Part shown: positions 57,356 to 64,000 of the stretch, in pieces
Layout of the letters: every line of letters begins with the position of its first letter
Numbering within the stretch: position 1 is the first letter of the stretch
Source of the DNA: Trichomonas vaginalis G3
Lineage: Eukaryota; Parabasalia; Trichomonadida; Trichomonadidae
Direction: 5' to 3'
Assembly: GCF_026262505.1 (NCBI RefSeq)
Contig: NC_067203.1
Location: forward strand, 20,813,411 to 20,877,410
Length of the DNA: 64,000 nt
Position numbers and translations under genes: made by a program
Notes under the pieces: generated by a model
Database searches by the model: none
Seen by the model: only the letters and a program-made list of their open reading frames with translations
What the model was told of the DNA's origin: nothing

Positions 57356-57827
57356 AGACGGGTGATTATCAATTGTATTATTAATGTGATCTAATTTATC
57401 ATTGTAAATTTATCAAAAAAAATCATATAATTTTCCGCACTTTTTTGGCGCCCTTATATCAGTTATACTAACATTTTCAATTTTTTTAAAAAAATTGAAA
57501 TATTAATTTCTGATGTTGATAGACTTGAATCAATTCAATTTTTGTGAAGTTATCACCTCCATCAACATTTAATCGTTCTTTGTATTTTGCTTTAATTGAA
57601 TAATTGATCTAATATATTAAATGGAGACTTCCCTAATTGATCAAATTTTGGGAAAAGGTGTTCAAATCTTTCCTTTGATAAATTCATATTTAGCATATGA
57701 AGTTATTTGATCTTAATATTCATATTAATTTTGATGACATTTTAAATTTTGATGGCATTCTCAATTTTGATAATTTTCTCAAATGGTTGAGAGGGAAAAA
57801 TTAACCTCATAGTTATCAAAAATTTTA
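57356..57827. promoter_or_regulatory. Bidirectional promoter region of ABC pair 1
   Basis: 472 bp between divergent ABC genes, with no coding potential. A TCATAG initiator (57807-57810, +1 A at 57809) lies 19 nt before the rightward ATG. No clear initiator is seen for the leftward gene. Confidence 0.5.
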
Positions 57828-59675
57828 ATGCAAGGTCATAGATCATCCGAGTACTCTAGGTCTCTAGCAGATATATCAGAACAGGCAAATGAATCTATGG
57901 AGAAAACAGTTAAGACACCTGCAAGAAAAGTTTATAAATATTTGTTTGCAGATATTATGGCAGTTATAGCCGTTTTTTCATCATTTATTGCTGGCTTAAC
58001 GCCAATCATATCATATCAATTTATAGGAAGTGTTATCACAGAACTTGGAAAATATTCAACTGGCCAAATCGATGATCCTCTGCCAGAAACCCGAAAACAA
58101 GTAATATATTTAGTCATAACATTATTAATAGTATCAATAGCATTTTTCTTTGCCACTTTCTTATGGAATCGAGTTGGATGCAGGATGTCTGTAAGAATTA
58201 GAAAAGAGATATTTTCAAATTTGATGTGTTTTGATGTAACATTCTTCGATAATAATTCAATAGGTAGTTTGTTGACAATATTGGGAGAAGATGCAACTGC
58301 GATTCAAGAAGCTTTTGGTTCAGTGAAGAATTCTCAGATTCAAAGTTTAGCGCAGTTCATTGTTGGTTTCATTATGATATATATTCAAAGCTGGAGACTA
58401 GGATTAATTATGACAGCCACAATTCCATTGATTTTGGTCGCAATGATTACAATTCAATACTTTCTCAATCGTAGCTCTGAGATAGGATTTCATAATGTCT
58501 CATCTAGTATTACGATTGCAGAAGAAACAATTTCAAATGTTAGAACGGTACGAGCATTTAATAGAGAAGAAGGTGATGTTCAGAGGTTCAGTGTCGATAC
58601 AAACAAAAGCCAAAGTTTCTATAGCAAATTCTTTGTTTACATCGGTATTGAATTTTTCATTTTAATTTTAGTCAATTATGGTTTCACTGCAGGTGTACTT
58701 TACTATGGATCTACTATAGTTGGCAAGAAGGAAAACGGAAAAGAGTTCACAAGTGGAGCACTTATTGCAATTTTCGGATTTGCTTTGTCGGCAGCCTGGG
58801 GTTTAACTAATTTTCAGTTTTTCCTCGGACAAAAAGAGCGAGCTGCACAATCTGCTGCACGTGTGTTGGATATGATCGGTTATCAGCCATCAATAAATTT
58901 TGATGGAGGAATGCAATATGACGATTTCAAAGGAGATATCGTTTTCGATCATGTTTCATTCAAGTATCCATCAAGGAATGTATTTGCACTAAGCGATGTC
59001 TCTTTCAATATCAAGTCAGGACAGAGTGTCGCTTTCGTCGGTCACTCAGGAAGCGGAAAGTCAACGATCGTTTAACTGATCGAGAGATTCTATGATGCCA
59101 CAGAGGGTACTATCACCATTGATGGTCACAACATCAAAGAAATCGATCCGAGATGGTTACACAAACAGATGTCTCTCGTTTCGCAAGAACCTTCATTGTT
59201 CCATGGAACAATCAAGGAAAACGTTTTGTATGGTGTCTTCGAAGCTAAGACTGACGAAGAGATCATGGACGCCTTGGAACAAGCAAATGCGAAGAAATTC
59301 GTCATGAAGTTTGACGATAGCATCAATCATCAAGTTGGAGATCGTGGTTCTATCCTATCAGGCGGTCAACGACAAAGAATCGCTATTGCTCGCGCAGTCA
59401 TGAAGAATCCGAAGATCTTGATCACGGATGAAGCTACATCTGCACTCGACAGCGAAAGCGAGAAGAAAGTACAGAGTGCACTCGACAAGGTTCTTATTGG
59501 ACGAACAGGCATTGCTGTTGCACATCGTCTGTCGACAGTTATCAACTGCGATGTGATCTTTGTTATCGATTCAGGCAAAATTGTTGAACAAGGCACTCAC
59601 ACCGAACTTGTTACAAAAGGTGGTGCTTACTACAATCTTGTTAAGCATCAATTAAGCAAGTCAGAAACCAAATAA
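57828..59675 (+). pseudogene. ABCB-type half-transporter, subunit type 2, copy 1, with in-frame stop
   Basis: 616 codons colinear with the intact copy at 62115-63965. The first 415 codons encode the transmembrane domain and the NBD up to Walker A (GHSGSGKSTIV). Codon 416 is TAA (59073-59075) where the intact copy has CAG (Gln). The frame then continues without shift to the normal end, with Q-loop SLVSQEPSLF, signature LSGGQRQR, Walker B ILITDEATSALD and H-loop AHRLST. Only this one lesion is seen. The rest is unscarred and the 3' part is near-identical to the intact copy, so the stop is recent, or a sequencing error, or read through. Other genes here end with TAA, so reassignment of TAA to Gln is unlikely. 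Confidence 0.85.
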
Positions 59676-59785
59676 TAGGAAATTTTATCTTTGGTAACTC
59701 ATACTTTATCTTACCTATTTCATGACTTAAATAAAGATTGTTTTTTTATAAAAAAAGTTTCATATGATTATACAAATTCTTTATT

Positions 59786-61600
59786 TTATTGTTGTAATTG
59801 GTATTTAATAAGATCTGCGTAATATCCACCTTTGGACAGGAGTTCTTCATGTTTACCAGCTTCAACAATGTGACCATCTTTGAATACAAAGATCTTGTCT
59901 GCATTAATTACTGTTGCAAGACGATGTGCAACAATAATTGCAGTTTTACCTTTGCGGATTTCTTCAAGACTCTGTTGAACAAGTTTTTCACTTTCTGTAT
60001 CAAGGGCAGCAGTTGCTTCATCCAAAAGAAGGATTGGACTATTTTGCAAAACTGCTCTTGCAATGCAAATTCTTTGTTTCGGGCCACCACTCAAGCTCGT
60101 TTGTTGAACAATTGTATTGTATCTCGATGGCAATCCTATGATGAAGTTATGAGCATTTCCTATTTTAGCAGCTTCATAAATATTCTTCTTATCAATGTCT
60201 GGATCTGCATACTTGATGTTGTCTTCAATTGACATGGAGAACATGACTGGAGTTTGAGGAACAATAGATATTTGTGTTCGAAGGTAATGTGGTGACCATG
60301 TTGTGATATTGATATCATCAACAAGAATTTCACCACTTTCAATCTCATAAAATCTTTGAAGGAGTTGCAAAGTAGTAGATTTTCCACAACCACTTTCTCC
60401 AACAAAAGCTACTGTCTCGCCTGGATTGATTGTGAATGAAAGATTCTTTACTGCATATGTATCCTTTGATAAATATCTGAACGAAACATTTTTGAATTCA
60501 ACCTTTCCTTTGACAATAAGTTCTGGATTCTCTCCTTCTTTCTGATTTATTTTTGGCTGATGCTCTAAGATTTCAAGCAATCTTTGTGAAGCAACATTTG
60601 CCTTCCTGAAATCTTCAAATAAAATTAAAGCTTGAAAGATCGCCTGGATCGAAAAAAGTAGGGAAGACATGAGTACCATAACGTCTCCACTCTTCATGTT
60701 CCATGATGGCTTATTCTTGATAATCCACACGCAAAAATAAAGAAATACAACAGTGAGTACGTTCACAAATAAATTCAGAATTCCATCTTTGATACCGGTG
60801 ATAACTGAAGTTTTGTTGACAACATTAAGAATTTTTTGTAAAGATGACTCGTATTTCTCAGATTCAGTGAGTTCTCTATCAAATGATTTGACAGTCCTAA
60901 ATGAATTAATAACTTCTTCGGCCTTTGTATTAGCTGCATTCGTGGCATTATTATAATCATGCCAAAGTTTTCCAATAAAATATTCGCATAGGAAAAATGC
61001 AGCAAAGCAGATAGGAATGACAAATAAGGCAATGAGAGATATTCTCCATGAATATATGAATGAAAGGACAAATCCAGCAAGGGCTTGCGATAAATCTATA
61101 GTTAAAACGCAAAGTCGGTCCATATAAATAGAGTATATCAATGAGCTATCAGTAGTAATTCTATCCAAAAGAGATCCTGATTGGTTTTGATCAAAATAAT
61201 CAATGTCAAATGATAAGAGTTTCGATAAAAGTAAAATTCTTACATTGATGTGAAAACCTGGAGCTGCATATGAAACACATAATTGGCCAATAAGCCATAA
61301 TATAGCAAATATACCCATGATTATTAAAAATGTATAAATATTCTTTTTGATTGCTTTCATAAAATCATTTGATGTGGTTAATTCTGTTGTAATGTTTCCA
61401 ATAACAACATTAAAAACAATTGCAACAATTCCATTAATGAAACTGAAAAGCAATGCAATAAAATAAACCCATCTTTTTGGATAGAACTTAAGGACTTTTA
61501 AGAAATGCTTCATCCCTGGTTTCTCTTTTTTACCAGCAGAGATCTCAGACGGATTTGTGTCTGATGTTTGTTCCATTTGATCTTTGCTAACCTCGTTCAT
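59786..61600 (-). CDS. ABCB-type half-transporter, subunit type 1, copy 2, LSGGP signature (604 aa)
   Basis: Same layout as the gene at 55595, with a longer N-terminus (MNEVSKDQMEQTSDTNPSEI). Walker A GESGCGKST, Walker B ILLLDEATAALD and H-loop AHRLAT are intact. The ABC signature reads LSGGPKQR: Pro replaces Gln at residue 507 (codon 60080-60082). The signature contacts ATP across the dimer, so this may weaken one of the two ATP sites, as in asymmetric heterodimeric exporters; not proven. It ends 110 bp from the end of the pseudogene and is divergent from the gene at 62115. Confidence 0.92.
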   Translation of the reverse strand: MNEVSKDQMEQTSDTNPSEISAGKKEKPGMKHFLKVLKFYPKRWVYFIALLFSFINGIVAIVFNVVIGNITTELTTSNDFMKAIKKNIYTFLIIMGIFAILWLIGQLCVSYAAPGFHINVRILLLSKLLSFDIDYFDQNQSGSLLDRITTDSSLIYSIYMDRLCVLTIDLSQALAGFVLSFIYSWRISLIALFVIPICFAAFFLCEYFIGKLWHDYNNATNAANTKAEEVINSFRTVKSFDRELTESEKYESSLQKILNVVNKTSVITGIKDGILNLFVNVLTVVFLYFCVWIIKNKPSWNMKSGDVMVLMSSLLFSIQAIFQALILFEDFRKANVASQRLLEILEHQPKINQKEGENPELIVKGKVEFKNVSFRYLSKDTYAVKNLSFTINPGETVAFVGESGCGKSTTLQLLQRFYEIESGEILVDDINITTWSPHYLRTQISIVPQTPVMFSMSIEDNIKYADPDIDKKNIYEAAKIGNAHNFIIGLPSRYNTIVQQTSLSGGPKQRICIARAVLQNSPILLLDEATAALDTESEKLVQQSLEEIRKGKTAIIVAHRLATVINADKIFVFKDGHIVEAGKHEELLSKGGYYADLIKYQLQQ

Positions 61601-62114
61601 TTCAAAATTGATTGTAAAGTTTGATAACTTTACAAAAAAAGATGATGCCGAAAACTAGATAGTAAAAGTTATAACTATCAACAAGTTAAAATAATTCTTT
61701 TAAATGCCAATATTTAAGTCTTTTCAATTTCAATTTTAAATGACTTAAAATCATTCAAAATTTCAATCAACATCTACTAACCTCATTTCGATTCAAATCA
61801 AAGCCATTCAAAAACGAAATGTGCTTTTGAGGTAGCTTAATGAAATTAATCACTAATTTTCATATTTGACCAATCATATTGAGAGGATGATACGATGCAA
61901 AATTTGTGTTATAATTCCGACAAATTTGGTAAAAGAAGTTAAACATGAATAAAATGTTATTTAAAGCTTATTTGCAATGAATTTCCCAAAGTTTTCGTCA
62001 TTCAATGAAATTACTCAATATTGAGAGCTTATTGAAACGGTTTGGAGTTCAAATTAACCTCGCTTTTCTTTTCAAATTTTTATATTTCAGGTAAATTTAT
62101 TATAATTATTTAAA
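61601..62114. promoter_or_regulatory. Bidirectional promoter region of ABC pair 2
   Basis: 514 bp between divergent ABC genes; AT-rich, no coding. Only short stretches (for example TTAACCTC near the rightward gene) recall the equivalent region of pair 1, so the promoters have diverged more than the coding regions. Confidence 0.45.
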
Positions 62115-63965
62115 ATGCAAGCTCGTAGATCATCTGAGTACTCTATGTCCCTTGAAGAAATATCTAGAAGAGCTAATGATTCGAAGCAAAATTCAGTTAA
62201 AACACCATCAAGAAAAGTTTATCAATATCTTTTCAAAGATATTATGGCAGTGATTGCAGTATTTCCTTCTATTATTGCTGGTTTAACGCCAATTATCTCA
62301 TATCAATTTGTTGGCAATGTTATTACAGAACTTGGAAGATATTCGGTTGGCGAAATTGATGATCCTCTACCAGAAACAAAAAAGCAAATGATTTATTTAA
62401 CAATAGTTTTAATAATAGCGTCAATTTCATTTTTCTTTTCTACATATTTATGGAATCGAGTTGGATGCAGAATGTCAGTTAGAATAAGAAGAGATGTTTT
62501 CTCCAGCATGATGCGCTTTGATGTTGCATTTTTTGATAGTAATTCAATTGGCAGCCTATTGACAATATTAGGAGAAGAAGCAACTGCAATACAAGAAGCA
62601 TTTGGTTCAGTGAAGAACTCTCAAATCCAAAGTTTAGCTCAGTTTGTAGTTGGATTCATTATGATATATATACAAAGTTGGAGACTAGGACTTATTATGT
62701 CCGCGTCAATTCCATTGATTTTGCTTGCAATGATTGCAGTTAATCACTTCCTCAATCGAAAAGCAAATGAAGGTTTCCAGTTAATATCAAGCGGAATTAC
62801 AATAGCAGAAGAAACAATCTCAAACGTCCGAACTGTTCGCGCATTTAATGGAGAAGAAGGTGATATTGACAGATTCAGCGTTGTTACGATGAAAAGCCGA
62901 AGTTTCTATAGCAACTTCTTCGTATACACAGGTATAGAATTCTTCTTTTTAATTTTAGTCATCTATGGATTTACATCTGGAGTGCTTTACTATGGTGCAA
63001 CCATTGTTGGCAACAAAGAAAATGGACAAGTGTTTACAAGCGGAGCACTTATTGCAATTTTTGGATTTGCAACTTCTGCAACATGGGCGTTAACAAATTT
63101 CCAATTCTTACTTGGTCTTGAAGAAAGAGCAGTTCAATCAGCAGGACGTGTAATGGATATGATTGGATATCAACCATCAATAAACATTGATGGAGGAATT
63201 CAATATGATGACTTCAAAGGAGATATCGTATTTGATCATGTTTCTTTCATGTACCCGTCTAGAAATGTATTCGCCCTGAACGATGTGTCTTTCCAGATCA
63301 AGTCAGGACAGAATGTTGCTTTCGTTGGCCATTCTGGAAGCGGTAAATCAACAATCGTTCAGTTGATCGAAAGATTCTATGATGTTACAGAAGGAGCAAT
63401 CACCATTGACGGACATGACATCAAAGACATCGATCCAAGATGGTTACACAAACAGCTGTCTCTTGTTTCACAGGAACCATCATTGTTCCATGGAACAATC
63501 AAAGAGAATGTTTTGTATGGTGTCTTCGAAGCTAAGACTGACGAAGAGATCATGGACGCCTTGGAACAAGCAAATGCGAAGAAATTCATCATGAAGTTCG
63601 ACGATAGCATCAATCATCAAGTTGGAGATCGTGGTTCTATCCTTTCTGGTGGTCAACGACAAAGAATCGCTATTGCTCGCGCAGTCATGAAGAATCCGAA
63701 GATCTTGATCACGGATGAAGCTACATCTGCACTCGACAGCGAAAGCGAGAAGAAAGTACAGAGTGCACTCGACAAAGTTCTTATTGGACGAACAGGCATT
63801 GCTGTTGCACATCGTCTCTCAACAGTTATCAGCTGCGACGTGATCTTTGTTATCGATTCAGGTAAAATCGTTGAACAAGGCAAACATGCTGAATTAGTTG
63901 AAAAAGGAGGTGCCTATTACAATCTTGTCAAATATCAGCTAAGAAAATCTGAAACCAAAGCATAA
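62115..63965 (+). CDS. ABCB-type half-transporter, subunit type 2, copy 2 (616 aa)
   Basis: An N-terminal Ser-rich cytoplasmic leader (MQARRSSEYSMSLEEISRRA) is followed by about six membrane helices (~50-340) with the coupling block MRFDVAFFDSNSIGSLLTIL. NBD: Walker A GHSGSGKST (~405), Q-loop SLVSQEPSLF, signature LSGGQRQR (~509), Walker B ILITDEATSALD, H-loop AHRLST, all canonical. It is the only intact type 2 gene in the window and the likely partner for the type 1 subunits. Its NBD is nearly identical at DNA level to that of the pseudogene, while the membrane half is more diverged, a sign of gene conversion over the NBD. Confidence 0.93.
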   Translation: MQARRSSEYSMSLEEISRRANDSKQNSVKTPSRKVYQYLFKDIMAVIAVFPSIIAGLTPIISYQFVGNVITELGRYSVGEIDDPLPETKKQMIYLTIVLIIASISFFFSTYLWNRVGCRMSVRIRRDVFSSMMRFDVAFFDSNSIGSLLTILGEEATAIQEAFGSVKNSQIQSLAQFVVGFIMIYIQSWRLGLIMSASIPLILLAMIAVNHFLNRKANEGFQLISSGITIAEETISNVRTVRAFNGEEGDIDRFSVVTMKSRSFYSNFFVYTGIEFFFLILVIYGFTSGVLYYGATIVGNKENGQVFTSGALIAIFGFATSATWALTNFQFLLGLEERAVQSAGRVMDMIGYQPSINIDGGIQYDDFKGDIVFDHVSFMYPSRNVFALNDVSFQIKSGQNVAFVGHSGSGKSTIVQLIERFYDVTEGAITIDGHDIKDIDPRWLHKQLSLVSQEPSLFHGTIKENVLYGVFEAKTDEEIMDALEQANAKKFIMKFDDSINHQVGDRGSILSGGQRQRIAIARAVMKNPKILITDEATSALDSESEKKVQSALDKVLIGRTGIAVAHRLSTVISCDVIFVIDSGKIVEQGKHAELVEKGGAYYNLVKYQLRKSETKA

Positions 63966-64000
63966 ATATTTTTTTTTATAATAAACAAGAAAATTTCTCA

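Noticed and set aside
59073-59075. Reassignment of TAA to glutamine, as in some diplomonads and oxymonads
   Set aside because: TAA ends several other clear genes in the window at the expected position, and no other in-frame TAA occurs in the intact host genes.
1-64000. tRNA, rRNA or other structured RNA genes
   Set aside because: No cloverleaf with A/B boxes and no rRNA-like blocks were recognised by eye on either strand; a covariance-model scan would be decisive.

Overview
The window looks like an AT-rich nuclear contig from a trichomonad (Parabasalia; Trichomonas vaginalis or a close relative). The evidence is: host genes are intronless and tightly packed; several starts have a TCA(Y)(W)-type initiator 16-25 nt upstream, and one has the ACGATA core element known from T. 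vaginalis; there are tandem copies of a membrane-anchored DUF4838 surface protein; and large Maverick/Polinton-type virus-like elements and a Mutator-like (MULE) transposon are present. The species itself cannot be fixed from the sequence alone.

Layout. 1 to about 10,020: right part of an old, decayed Maverick (element A) that runs off the left edge of the window (integrase, two fibre/collar genes, packaging ATPase, small structural genes). 10,170-11,378: broken MULE transposase. 11,701-11,996: 120-bp satellite. 12,197-19,238: two tandem DUF4838 surface-protein genes with mosaic identity. 19,756-24,744 (-): a large chromatin protein with two chromodomains, a SNF2 domain whose motifs have all decayed, and a C-terminal FYRN/FYRC-like module. 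25,130-26,287: STE20/GCKIII kinase. 26,420-49,968: a second Maverick (element B, about 23.5 kb) bounded by a 5-bp target duplication (CATGA), homopolymer tails and inverted hairpin ends. 50,116-50,373: RNA polymerase subunit RPB6. Then (-) a RIB43A-like flagellar microtubule protein, (-) a PH-domain AGC kinase, and (-) an HSP70-type ATPase domain ending in a CaaX prenylation box. 55,595-63,965: a tandemly duplicated divergent pair of ABCB-type half-transporters; one of the four carries an in-frame stop and another a changed ABC signature.

The two Mavericks carry a morphogenesis set (major capsid-like, second capsid-like, FtsK/HerA-type ATPase, fibres with a phage-type collar/receptor-binding tip) together with regulatory and DNA-modifying cargo (KilA-N proteins, HNH nucleases, D12-class adenine methyltransferase). 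I see no family-B DNA polymerase or cysteine protease in element B.

The most unusual signals are in non-coding DNA. A family of multi-half-site palindromes centred on AGATCT occurs in two versions (GTTAG-type and GGTGA-type) that keep the same architecture while all half-sites change together. Three 31-nt terminal hairpins have compensating stem changes. Divergent gene pairs in both elements share 16-18 bp start-to-start promoters. Twin cassettes hold 22-bp minisatellites of different sequence. Among host genes, the chromodomain/pseudo-SNF2/FYR fusion and the CaaX-tailed HSP70 domain stand out.
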